From NCBI GenBank assembly GCA_022315425.1, contig JAIUPT010000020.1:186001-250000 (forward strand): a DNA stretch of 64,000 bases, in the 5' to 3' direction. Positions 1-9,947 of the stretch are shown in pieces. Position numbers and translations under genes: made by a program. The notes beneath the pieces were generated by a model. The model did not search any database. It was not told the origin of the DNA and was given only the letters and a program-made list of their open reading frames with translations. The DNA is from Pseudevernia furfuracea (taxonomy: Eukaryota > Ascomycota > Lecanoromycetes > Lecanorales > Parmeliaceae). How positions within the stretch are numbered: position 1 is the first letter of the stretch; every line of letters starts with the position of its first letter.

Positions 1-771
1 ACATGTTCCCTGTTGCGCTAGTCAGAATAGCTGGTAATTTGAAAGGCACTGGAAGAATCACAGAGAGAATCCTTTGAAGAATTCCCGGAGATCTTCCACC
101 GTTGCAGCATAAGAAAGATTTCCAACATACAGGCGACGTCCATCATTGGTACTGGTGGTAGCGGCTCCTTCTGAAGGATTTCTCATGAGAGAATCGCCGT
201 CCAAGCAAAGATTCTCTCTCTGCGCAATAGTGAATAGTCGAGAGTTGTCTCGCATGGAATCAGGAAGCCAAATACTCTCGCTTTAGTTAACGTCAGTACT
301 AGTGACCAAGATTGACAGAACAGTGACCCACATCGAATACCCCTTAAAGAATTTTTTAAGGTCCTCCTCGGCGGTATTTGGAGGAAGGTCCTTTATGAGC
401 AATCGACGCCCTTCGACAAGGGCCCTCTCCCGCTCTGCAACATCGGATTCGGAGACTTCCAACACTTCATAACCATTCAAAGTCTCAGCCTTGGGACTTG
501 ACTCCACTTGAGAGCCATCATCACGGCTGTCCTGTGCCTCGTCTACCGGTACGATACTCGTGCTGAAGCTTGCCCCCACAGGTACGAAGTCTCTGACATC
601 CTGATAGCCTAGCTTTCCAGCGTGCTTGACGCGTTTTCGAGGAGTTGAGTGTGCAGAACCGGCATTGGAGGCGTCATCGCGAGAAACTACGTCGTGAGGC
701 CGCTTGCGCTCGAGAGTAACGGTGCGGGAAACGGTGTCTTGCTCCGCTGGATTTGCCGCGTCGGTAGCCAT
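1..771 (-). CDS. RRM-domain RNA-binding protein, 3' part missing (runs off left edge)
   Basis: The start codon is at 769-771 and the gene continues past base 1. The first exon encodes an acidic, serine-rich N-terminus with a basic patch (TPRKRVKH, nuclear-signal-like). It ends in an RRM RNP2 half (LLIKDLPPNTAEEDLKKFF). A likely intron (donor near 342, acceptor near 285, with a TTAAC branch-like site) joins in frame to a second exon, which contains another RRM start (RRLYVGNLSYAATVEDLREF). The first RRM looks cut short: about 45 linker residues follow its first helix before the second RRM begins. Two-RRM proteins of this kind bind RNA in the nucleus or nucleolus; that role is inferred from the family. 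A third exon must lie outside the window. The splice sites at the left end are uncertain. Confidence 0.7.
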
Positions 772-1369
772 GGTGTGAGCATGTCTATATGAGAGAAGGT
801 TTGCTGCTGTTTGTTTTGAGTGCGACACGGTATCATGAAGACGCAATAATGTCTTGGTAGAGATTCTTGTGCTACTGAGTGTTGACAATTATTCCGAAAT
901 CCGAACTGCGAGCGAAAAATCGCGAAATGACGTCCAATCGGAGCTAATGTGCCAAGCCAGACGGAGGTCGGCACCAAGAGTCCTAGCGTTAGTTAGAGTA
1001 CAGCCCTATCCCCCGGAACATGGAACTTACTTAGGGACCTCTTGTACGCCTTTTTTAAATCAATATACGACTGTATAGGAAATTTTCTCGCGCCACGGTT
1101 CAAAATGAAACCTACGGAACTTCATTGTAGTTTCTCATGGCAGAACAAGCTTTCTCCAGCAGAATGAAGCTGAAAGACGCACAACGCTTAAAATTGCTTG
1201 TCAAGATTTGAGGATACCAAAGAGAGATAAGGATGAAAGATGGATTATTCTATCTCAGAACTCTCCTGGGGGATGTCTTTGACCCCATAAAACTGCAGTC
1301 ATATGTATAGCCGACATGCGCAATGGTCATAGCTAAAACATGGCTGGGAGGATGCTGGGAACCCCACAT
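772..1369. other. Intergenic, no gene seen
   Basis: This gap separates the divergent RRM gene from the dihydroorotase relic. It carries no convincing reading frame, RNA gene or repeat. Confidence 0.6.
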
Positions 1370-2850
1370 TTTGACATTGCTACCGTCTGCAGATACATAT
1401 GCACGTTCATTTGAGGCAGGGCCAGGTCAGCCCCCGCCCGTACTAGATTGAACTGGACTAATATGACTTCACACCCTACAGGTCATGGAGTTGGTGGTCC
1501 CTCAAATCCGTCAAGGGGGCCTCACAGTTTTTTTCATGGTATGTAGACCTCCCAATATGCGGTCCGTTGTTATTAGTTGACCAGGTTGATAGCCAAGAAA
1601 CTTGCAGCCGCCTATCACAAGTGTGGCTCAAGCTCTAGAATATCGTTCTCGCCTGCGGTCTATTGGACCTAGAGTCCATTATCTTATGTCTCTCTATGTG
1701 GGTTATTCGAAAGATAGGGTTACGAAATCATCGTCTAACAACACCGGCTTCCCTTTCATAATTCTTGAGACAATCGCTGAGGCCGCAGCCGCTGGTATTA
1801 CTGGAGTTAAGACACCCTCAAGGTAAGACGTTAAAAACAAAGCCTCTGCGCTCCGGAGCTGGAGTATAGATGCATTTTAGGTGTCACTACGAACTCCGAG
1901 TCAGGCGTCGCGGCAGATTTTTTGAAAGACTATTGTCCCGTCTTCGTTACCGTGGAGCACTTTGATCTCGTACTAAATATGCATGGGGAGAAGCCCGGGT
2001 CTTTAACAAGCGACATCACCTCCGGCGAGGAAGCATTTTACCAAAATTAAAGAGGCTTCACGAGAAGTTCTCCCGCCTTCGATGCGTCCTCGAGGCGAGT
2101 CGATTCCCGATATCAGGTCCACAGTATTGTACTGACACAATACAGTATTGTTCTACTGCAGCGGCTCTAGGTGTTGTACGGGCCTGCGGCTCGTCAATCG
2201 CTGGTTAGTTCTTCTACAGTTATTTCGATTTTCAAGTCACATCTTTGCCCTATTCTCCTTCCACTTTTGATGTCCTCCTTCTAGACCATATGGTTCATGC
2301 AGCTACCATTACGGCACACCACATTTACCTCACAGGGAATACTAGTCGAGCAGATCCTCTGGCTTTTTGCAAGCCTATTCCACAGACGCAATTACATCGA
2401 GAGCTCTGATTAAAGCCGTATGTAGCGGCGAACCCAAGTTCTTCTTGTGAGTTGCGCCACTTCCGTCCTAGTGCGTACTGTTGTTGTTGACCCATCTTAT
2501 CTTTTAGTGGCAGTGATAGCGCGCCGCATTCAGCGGGCGTATATTATTATTATTCACATTATTCCCTTCTTTTCCTCTCCTTTTCTTCTTCTTCTTTTCT
2601 TTTCCTGTCTTTTTTTCCCACACAGCCCTTCGCTACCCAGCTTGTCGTTTTAGCGATACAAGAAGCAATCGAAAGGGTAGTAATTGAGGAACACGAAGTC
2701 ACACAGGAGCGGCTCGAGCAGTTCCTGAGTCGGTCTAGAAGGCACTTCTACAAGCTGCCTGATCCGGTCGCTGAAGGACCGCACAAGATTTTACTCGACA
2801 GAAAAGGCGAAACGATTCCTACGAGTATAAAAAGCGCTGATCTCTTGAGG
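1370..2850 (+). pseudogene. URA4: Dihydroorotase (URA4-type) relic with frameshifts
   Basis: Spliced translation follows a fungal dihydroorotase, the zinc enzyme that closes carbamoyl-aspartate to dihydroorotate in pyrimidine synthesis. Recognisable blocks in order are the metal-binding HVH at about 1402-1410 (HMHVHLRQG), MELVVPQIRQGG near 1485, QPPITSVAQALEYRSRL at 1605, GVTTNSESGVA near 1880, ITAHHIYLTGN near 2310, the GSDSAPH active-site motif near 2511, and QPFATQLVVLAIQEAIER near 2626. Remnant introns with GT-AG ends still separate several blocks. The gene is broken. Four extra bases precede HMHVH. The frame shifts again at about 1820-1880. One base is missing at about 2037-2041, giving a stop at 2048-2050. 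The C-terminal tail is unlike the family. A working copy presumably lies elsewhere. Gene identity is solid; the pseudogene call assumes no sequencing errors. Confidence 0.85.
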
Positions 2851-3509
2851 TTGGATCATCAAGACCTACGGCACCCATTTTTAGTTTGCGCTGGCTTTCT
2901 TAGGACCCTCACAGCGCGTTGGTGGTATGGATACACTAGCGACATCGGCCTCAAATCTGACCATTTCATTGTAGCGATAGCGCGCGCATGAAGTTCGGCA
3001 GCTGCATTCTTGAAATGCTTTAGGTACAAATGAACGCTGACCACGGTGGCGACTACTGCTGTGTTTTGGCGTTAGGATGTGTCAAAAGCTATGTTTCAAT
3101 TAAGTAAAGCATGGGGAAAACAAATAACTCATAAGCAGTGAATTGATATCAAAAGATCTAAAGAAGAAGAAGCCGAAGTTGAAAAAATAACAAAACAGAC
3201 ATGAGACGTATCATGCGAGGTGGCAGGAATATCCTGTTTAATATTGCGTTATTGAATTTCTATCAGCAAATATCATACAAACTTGAGTATCTTATTTGCT
3301 GGCATAAAAGCAGACACATGCTGACCTGCGCCCCTTGTTGAGATTTCCAAGGCTTGATATGCCCGGTGCCTCTGTCAGCCTCTTCCATGGACCAATGGTC
3401 ACGCGTCAATTGACGTTGTTATCAGGTTTATTGAATCAGATGCGGTCCAAAGGCATGGGTCTGCTGTAATAATTCCTCCGGCCTATAGAGCCCCAGCCTG
3501 CATTGGGTT
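2851..3509. other. Intergenic, no gene seen
   Basis: Moderately AT-rich sequence between two decayed genes. The first ~140 bases may still be the eroded tail of the dihydroorotase relic, where the frame stays open to a TGA at 2989-2991. Nothing else is recognisable. Confidence 0.5.
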
Positions 3510-5037
3510 TCAATAGCCCCGCTTCGGATTACGATCCTCTTTCAGATCGTCCAGGGTGCCGTCTTCGATAGTATCCCAGGTCCTCTCAGCTAGAGCCATA
3601 AGTCCCTCCTTTCTAAGTCCGCTCCCAAAGGATACTCCTTGTGACCTGGTCCATGAAGCCAAATTCTTCACAGTCATCTGCCTCAAGTCATCTCTGATCT
3701 CAGAAACTTTGACACTATGCCATGGTACTGGCAGGCGCCTTTTCAGATTGTCCAGGGTACCGGTTTCCATAGCATCCCGCGTCTTTTCGGCGAGAACCAG
3801 GACTTGAGTCTTGTTTTTGCCTTCGTTTTTCCCAATAATTACTCCTGGGGAAAATATCCATTGCGTCAAATCTGTCCCTCTCATTTGCCCAAGATCCTTC
3901 CGAATCAGAGGAACCTTGACATAGTCTGATTTACGTTCACACCTTAAATCGGCCAAAGTGCCATTTTGATTGGCATCCCATATCTGTTCACCCAGAGACA
4001 GAAGCTCTTTCCAGGTTTCCCTGTTGCAATGACTAAGTGTTATGTCATGAGACCTGATCCAACGCACTGGATCTTTCCTATGCATCAGATTGAGGTCTGA
4101 ACGAGTATTGGGGTTCTTGATCTCTTTGGTGGCAAATCTGAGCCGCTTTGGCTTTGCTGTTGGCCCTTTGTTCTAGCTCCGCGATCGTCAACAACGCTTT
4201 CCAGATGATCCCAGACCACGCAAGCCTAATCCAACATCTCCTTCTTTGAACTTGAATTAAAGCCAGTCACTTAGTAGTTGCGAGAAGAAATCCAGGTCCT
4301 CAGGCCGCCTTTTGACAATCCCCTAAGATCCTCACGCCACCGAACCTCGTGAGGCATAAGGAGAGTGCTATCGACGATGTCTGGATTGTCATGGATCCTT
4401 CGAGCGAGATCTGGTAGTTCTGTTCGTTTCCTTCTGTCAGTACCCTCCGTCCATCCCCGAGATTGAGTCCATGTCCGCAGGCGGTCTTTTGACAGTACGT
4501 CGAGGTTCGCGCTGTAACGAAGCTCTTCAGGTGTGACAATATTGCTACGAACGGTCTTTGATTTGTCTCAAGCCTCTTGAGCCAGACTTAGTAGCTCGGT
4601 TCTGTTCTTGCGTAAGCCACCGGCGATCCGAGATCTTACGAAGGCCGTTAAGTCGTGTGCTGATAGCGTGCTAAGATCATCTCGGGACTGAACCGCTTCA
4701 AGTTCGGTATAGGGAATGCGACGACGTGGTTTACGCACATTTTTTGTACCCTAATGTAATTATGAGGTTCACCGGGCGCGCTGTGGGTCTTTGGTGGTTT
4801 TACGAAAAGTCGAGGATTCTCTAGCCATTTCCGGATGCTGTCAGCACAATCCACGAAATCTGCGAGCCGACTGTCATGTCGGAATTCAAATCCTTGCGAG
4901 CGGATCCACGCTCTAAGCACATTCGTCTTCGTCGCTACTAGTCCTGCTCGAGATGCGAGTTCCACGTCCTTTGCGATCTGAGGGGAATTAGCGTAGTGAT
5001 AGGCCTGGACGATACTCTGGACTGTCTTGAAAGACAT
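3510..5037 (-). pseudogene. Decayed gene of about seven SAP-like tandem repeats
   Basis: The first ATG is at 5035-5037. Reading the minus strand in three successive frames gives about seven repeats of 50-80 residues. The shared pattern is a hydrophobic lead, W-x-R-S-x-G, a basic pair, L-x-x-L-A-x-x-x-W-D, then often GTLxxLK. Examples are LASWTRSQGVSF, VRWIRSHDITL, VLRAWIRSQGFEF and LRTWTQSRGW, followed by ALAERTWDTIEDGTLDDLK and SLGEQIWDANQNGTLADL. The helix-turn-helix spacing resembles SAP or HeH-type nucleic-acid-binding modules, which is an inference. Repeat 1 is in one frame, repeats 2-4 in a second and repeats 5-7 in a third. In-frame stops lie at 4568-4570, 4271-4273 and 4226-4228. The first two fit single C-to-T or G-to-A changes of Trp and Gln codons. 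The last two to three repeats still form an intact 191-codon frame. I know of no named family for this repeat. Confidence 0.65.
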
Positions 5038-5820
5038 TGTGGTGTCGACTGGGATAAAGCAAACCGCACGCTTTGGAGAGCAACGGTGACAGCGCATGCG
5101 TAAGTGAGTCAAGTAGAGTAGACTCCAGTAGAGATCTCGTAGCAGGGTCTCTGATTGATAGGGCTGAGCCCTACAGTACCTACCTAATCCCCGGCCACGC
5201 CCGGCCCGAAAAAGCTCCGTACATTTCTCTATGCGTCCGAGGGTCAGCCGCCAAGCCGGACGGAGCTTCGGCTGGCGGAGACCTCAAACCTTGCTCGCCC
5301 AGAAACGGGCAACAGCTTTCCTCATTATTACGAAGCTCTTCAGTCAACGCCTTCCAGATTCTTCTCTTGCCGTCAACTACATCTATCTTCCTGCTCACAA
5401 ATACAGCAGACATACCATCTCTCGTTTCATCGATTAGCCAAGGCAGCTCTTATGGTTGATATCTAAACAGGCAGTATTTGCATCCCCCCAAGTAAGCAAG
5501 CACTTTTTCCTTGCGAAGCTATCAACAAGACCACAACTGTCTCTTGGTCCTCTCCTCAAAGCCGAGCTCAAGGCGGGTGAGGTCCTCCGTGTCTTGCTTG
5601 ATTCAAACAACAATAGCTCCGTCTAGGTCTCAACATTGACTGCAGTACAGGAATACATTCCGTCCGCCATTTTTTCATTTCCCCATCGTACGCTTTTCAC
5701 GCGGATCATTCAAATACTAGCAATACCGCAAATCTGTCTTCTCTACTGCTCCCTCGGACGCTAGCCTTCACGCCCAATACCAAGCCTGCTCCTTCGCTGA
5801 GATCGTCTGGAGATAAAAAG
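5038..5820. other. Intergenic, ORM promoter side
   Basis: No gene is supported here. Overlapping open frames on both strands near 5073-5459 lack homology signals and splice logic. The right part is the 5' region of the ORM gene. Confidence 0.55.
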
Positions 5821-6556
5821 ATGAATGACGGGAAGAAGAGTAGGAGGAGGCGTTCTAGCAGCCTTATATATCAGGAGCCACCGGAGTCTATCGAGCATAT
5901 GAGCGATCAGTCGGCGTTGCCAAACGTGAATGCAGATTGGGTCAACGCAAAAGGTGAGCACGCCTCTAGTCATGGATTCTTTGGGGAGAATTTGAGGAGG
6001 CAACACAAGGATACTGTGGCCGGATTCACATTCTCGCTCTGACAGTGGATCGTTCCTATCCACCGTGTTGACATTTTATTTTCCATCTAGGCGCCTGGGC
6101 CATCCACGTCATATGCATAGTTGGCCTCAAGCTCCTCTTCGACGTCATTCCAGGAATGTCCCAAGAAGCATCATGGACACTTGTCAACATCGTCTACATG
6201 TTCAGTTCATACTTGATGTTCCACTATGTCCGAGGCGTCCCCTTTGAATTCAACGCTGGGGCCTACGACAACTTGAACATGTGGGAGCAGATCGACAACG
6301 GGGATCAATACACTCCGGCAAAGAAATTCCTTTTGAGTGTTCCGATAGTGCTCTTCCTTCTGAGTACACACTACACACATTATGACCTGACGTACTTTAC
6401 CATCAATTTCCTTGCCGTTTTAGGCGTTGTGATACCCAAGCTGCCTTCTGTGAGTTACAAAACCGAGCCTTCTAGGAGGACGAGAGTGCTGATCGAGTTA
6501 CGCAGAGCCATCGGATGCGAGTGAATTTGTTCTCCGGGGATCCAGATGATCGATAG
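5821..6556 (+). CDS. ORM1: ORM family sphingolipid regulator
   Basis: Three exons (5821-5953, 6091-6449, 6506-6556) give 180 residues, a normal length for ORMDL/Orm proteins. Orm proteins sit in the endoplasmic reticulum membrane and restrain serine palmitoyltransferase in response to sphingolipid levels. The basic Ser/Arg-rich N-terminus (SRRRRSSSLIY) resembles the region phosphorylated in yeast Orm1/2. The core has the family blocks NVNADWVN, GAWAIHV, LFDVIPGM, ASWTLVNIVYM, VRGVPFEFN, YDNLNMWEQIDNG and HYTHYDLTYFTINF, with four hydrophobic segments. Exon 3 restores the conserved SHRMRVNLFSGD ending; without that splice the frame would end in unrelated residues. MED1 follows convergently. 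Confidence 0.95.
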
Positions 6557-7249
6557 CGTTGGGAATCAGTTGGGCCTTTAGAAATGAAAGGGGAAATGCG
6601 ATGGGGTAGGGAAAGCAAAAGCTCGGATACGTTCATTATGGATAGTAACTACGCCGATACTCTTGGCTATACCTGATATGCCGTCTCCTTTTGCTACTAC
6701 GTACTCCACGTTGCCTATTCGTGACTAAGCTCCGGGAACGAGGCTTGACATTACGGAGAATTGTAAGAGCATGGAGTCTCTGCTCTACTCAAAGTAAAGG
6801 TGCGCCCAAAGCGCATATCCATCGCCATTCGTGACCTGTTTTGCCGGAGTTTCCGACTTCATGACAGCCATCTCGCCCTTCTGCTCACACCTGCCTGCCA
6901 CATCTCGGACGCAGGAAAATTCCACTCGCAGTCGAAACCATGCTATGGTCCGTCTGCTTTGGCATCTATCTACACTTTGTGAATTGCGGAGAATTCGGTA
7001 TTCTCGGTGGCCCAACGCTTCGGTCTTCACATTTTCGTGTTAATACCATGGCGAAGAAGTACGAGAGCTCCCGGCTCTGGTTCTGCTGGCCAAGGAAACA
7101 TTTCCAGCGCGTGGATGATGACGAACGTAAATTGGGTATCTACAGACAACTCCTTTTTCCCCCTCAAAAAGATCATCCGCTTAAGCCATGTAGTTCAAAA
7201 CCCCCCCCCCCCCACCCCCCCGGGCAAGATCCTTGTACCTCTCATGCCC
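6557..7249. other. Convergent intergenic region with poly-C tract
   Basis: This region lies between the 3' ends of ORM and MED1. It contains a C-rich homopolymer-like tract at about 7201-7220, close to the MED1 stop. No gene is supported. Confidence 0.55.
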
Positions 7250-9394
7250 CTATCTGGCCATCCACTCAACAGCAACTCCGATACTCTCTCCCACCTCGAG
7301 CACTTTCCCAACCTTCTCCCTCATCCTCACCATCTCCTTCCCCTTCTCGCTTCCCTCTCCAATCGCCACGCCATTACCACCCCAATCCGGGCTTCCATCG
7401 TGGACATCCACGCTCCCAATCACGCCGTTCAAACCGACCGTGAAGGTCAAGCCAGCCAGCTTGCCACCGTATCGTGCATTTGGGAAGTTGACTTGGAACT
7501 GGGGCACCGGCGTGGCTTTGAACGTTACCTGCACTTCCCGCACCTTGTCCGAGGGCGGCTTGGGGGCGTTTGGGAGAGGTGAGGACATGAAGGCTGCGAG
7601 TTCGGCGTCGAGAGTTTGAAAGGTTGTTGGTTCGGAGGGCTGATCTTGGGAGGTCGTATGGCCGTTTGCTTTCGGAAGGGTAGGTTCTTTGTCGGGATTG
7701 AACGCGCGGCGAAGAATACTACCTGTCAGAGCCCATTGCCGTAGTGTAGGCAGGACGGCGATGATCTGTTTTGGGTGGCTGAACGGGAGGTGCGTGATCG
7801 CTCTTGCCCAATCTTGCTGCTGAGGGAACAGGCTGTATTTGTGTACGTGCGAGGTCAATGTATCAGTGGCCGAGTCGTAGGTCGAGATTGTTTTTTCCAC
7901 GGTACGAGGCTCATTTTGAGGGGTTTGGACTTCATTCCGCGAAAACATTAGGCTCTCGTAGGTGGTGGATAGTATCATTTCCTGGGATATTGGCGAGCCA
8001 ACAGAGTTGTGGACTTGGAGAGCTGTTTGCAAGGGAACAACCACTGGCGGTTCGAACCTAGCGACGAAGCGGACGTCTGGTGGTTTGGGTTGCTGGAGAG
8101 GATTTGATTCTGTGACTCTGACGGCGCTCTCTCCTTGCTCGTCTGGGGGGAGAAGCGTTGGGGAAGGGTCTTGCCAATCGATTGATAAATCATTACCGGG
8201 CATGTCGTTAGGTTCTGCTGGTGCTGACCTTCCGACGGCCTGAGGTAACCAGGCATCTGAAACTCTGATTGAAGGGTAAAGCTCTGCCGAAGAGGCTTCG
8301 CATTCGATGATTGCTGACCAGATGTTCACTTCGTCGTCCATCTCGCCAGCTTCTTTATCGTCGATGTCCATTTCGTCTGCCTTCTTCTCCTCTCCGAGCA
8401 CTAGCCTCCGCTCCATCCAATATTGCAAAGCCAAACCCACTCGTCCCCTCGTATGCATCCTCGGTCTTCCACTGCGCCGGCACATGACCTCCTCTTCCAC
8501 CACTTTTGTCCCTTGTTGCTTCTCTCTCTCAATTTCCCACCTCCACAATTTCTCCAGGCTCCTAAAGACTCCATCCGTAGCATCAAAGCAGCTGATCTTC
8601 TCCCCACCCAACCGATCCATCCTCCCTAGGATTTCCATATTCTCCACAAACCCCTCCAACCTCACGTATCCGTCCCCTTTTAGATCCCTTCTCAGCACCT
8701 CTGCTCCCCCGGCCGCCCTTCCCCCAACATCCTCTCCACTGCCCGGAAAACTCAACACGCAACCCATCACATCCTCCGCTTCAAACTCCACCTCCAGAAG
8801 CATAGCCGTCCCCGCCATCGTCAACATCCTCTTCCCCTCCCCCATCCCATCCTCCCACAGCGCATCCAACCCCAACCTCTTTGCACACCTCTCCACCCCC
8901 TCCTGACTCACGAACCCCCACCTCCCGGCCACCATGGCGACCACGGCCTCAATCCGCCTCTTCCTCTCCTCCTCCTGGTCCTGTGCCGCCAAGAGGCCAT
9001 TGATCCCCCCGCTACTCCCCGTCATCTGCATCGCCACGGGCGTGAAGCCCAGGCCCAGCCCGGCCCCGGTCGGGAAGCCAAACTGCGGATCCATCAACAT
9101 GGCCGCCGCCGCCGCCGCCGTCGCCGCAGGCGATTCCGTCGCGCTGCTCGTCGTCCCCGGTCTGGGCGTCCCGGGGCCGCCGCGGGGCGTGCTGCCGGGC
9201 ACCTGGGCGGAACCGTTGCGGTGGTGGAACGGGCGGGCGGGAGCCTTGAGGGCGGAATAGGCCGGCGAGGTGACCGAGCGGGAGTGGGAGGAGGAAGGAG
9301 CGGGTGGGGAGCCCGCCGAGGCCGGCGTGAGGTGGGAGGCCGCGGGCTGTTTTTGCGCGGTTTGGGGGTTCGGGTGGGATTTCGGCGTCGCCAT
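7250..9394 (-). CDS. MED1: Mediator subunit 1 (MED1)
   Basis: This is a single-exon frame of 714 codons starting at the ATG 9392-9394 (MATPKSHPNPQ); upstream in-frame codons lack an ATG. The product resembles the fungal Mediator subunit Med1, part of the middle module that links activators to RNA polymerase II in the nucleus. The N-terminal ~130 residues are Pro/Ser/Ala-rich and disordered, with an alanine run coded by GCC repeats near 9100-9125. The Med1 domain follows from about residue 150 (EERKRRIEAVVAMVAGRWGF, then QEGVERCAKRLGLDALWE). The C-terminal part carries conserved stretches such as LSTTYESLMFSR and LPTLRQWALTGSILRRAF. The N-terminal coding part is clearly GC-richer than its neighbours. 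Confidence 0.85.
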   Translation of the reverse strand: MATPKSHPNPQTAQKQPAASHLTPASAGSPPAPSSSHSRSVTSPAYSALKAPARPFHHRNGSAQVPGSTPRGGPGTPRPGTTSSATESPAATAAAAAAMLMDPQFGFPTGAGLGLGFTPVAMQMTGSSGGINGLLAAQDQEEERKRRIEAVVAMVAGRWGFVSQEGVERCAKRLGLDALWEDGMGEGKRMLTMAGTAMLLEVEFEAEDVMGCVLSFPGSGEDVGGRAAGGAEVLRRDLKGDGYVRLEGFVENMEILGRMDRLGGEKISCFDATDGVFRSLEKLWRWEIEREKQQGTKVVEEEVMCRRSGRPRMHTRGRVGLALQYWMERRLVLGEEKKADEMDIDDKEAGEMDDEVNIWSAIIECEASSAELYPSIRVSDAWLPQAVGRSAPAEPNDMPGNDLSIDWQDPSPTLLPPDEQGESAVRVTESNPLQQPKPPDVRFVARFEPPVVVPLQTALQVHNSVGSPISQEMILSTTYESLMFSRNEVQTPQNEPRTVEKTISTYDSATDTLTSHVHKYSLFPQQQDWARAITHLPFSHPKQIIAVLPTLRQWALTGSILRRAFNPDKEPTLPKANGHTTSQDQPSEPTTFQTLDAELAAFMSSPLPNAPKPPSDKVREVQVTFKATPVPQFQVNFPNARYGGKLAGLTFTVGLNGVIGSVDVHDGSPDWGGNGVAIGEGSEKGKEMVRMREKVGKVLEVGESIGVAVEWMAR

Positions 9395-9947
9395 CTTTTT
9401 TCTTTCTTTTTGGGGCGGGTTGGGAACCCTGCGGTGTTGTTCGTTTATGAAGTGTGCAAGGCTGGGGGTGAGCGGGTGCGGTCCAACATCCTGGCGGGAA
9501 TGTATTGAAGTCGTTGTGCCCCGAGGCGCACCAAGGGCGTAGAGGGTTTGATATATCACGAAGTCGGTGGCGCGGTCGGCGTCACGTAATTACCACTTCA
9601 ATTGTGTACTTGCAAGTTGCAGTGTCGTAAAGATTTCTTCTTCAGCGCGAGTGCAGTAAATGAGTGTGAGCTGAGAAAGTCTCCTCGGGTGAACATTTCT
9701 ATATAGAGTAGGCGCTAAAAGCCGCACTCAAGCCCTTTGCTAATGCTGCCGTCGACCATCAATATACCGCCAATGCACGATCCTTTATCCTTTGCAGATT
9801 TGATTCAACTAGCTGCGCATGAAGAAAACAAGCTCAAACAATTCCCTCCATCTCGCCGTATCATTTCCCTCGATCAGAAACTTGCATTCCCATCTCCTGT
9901 GCATCGTCTATTCATATTGTCACACTCGTTCTAGTCCACGTAACCTC
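9395..9947. other. Intergenic between MED1 and glutamine synthetase
   Basis: This is the MED1 upstream region and the glutamine synthetase 3' flank. A 65-codon plus-strand frame at 9737-9934 shows no family signal, and I do not call it. Confidence 0.55.

Noticed and set aside
7300..9550. Several plus-strand frames of 65-199 codons over MED1
   Set aside because: Shadows of the MED1 coding strand, rich in Pro/Ser from its GC-biased codons.
9737..9934. 65-codon plus-strand frame beside glutamine synthetase
   Set aside because: No homology signal; it lies over the 3' flank of the opposite gene.
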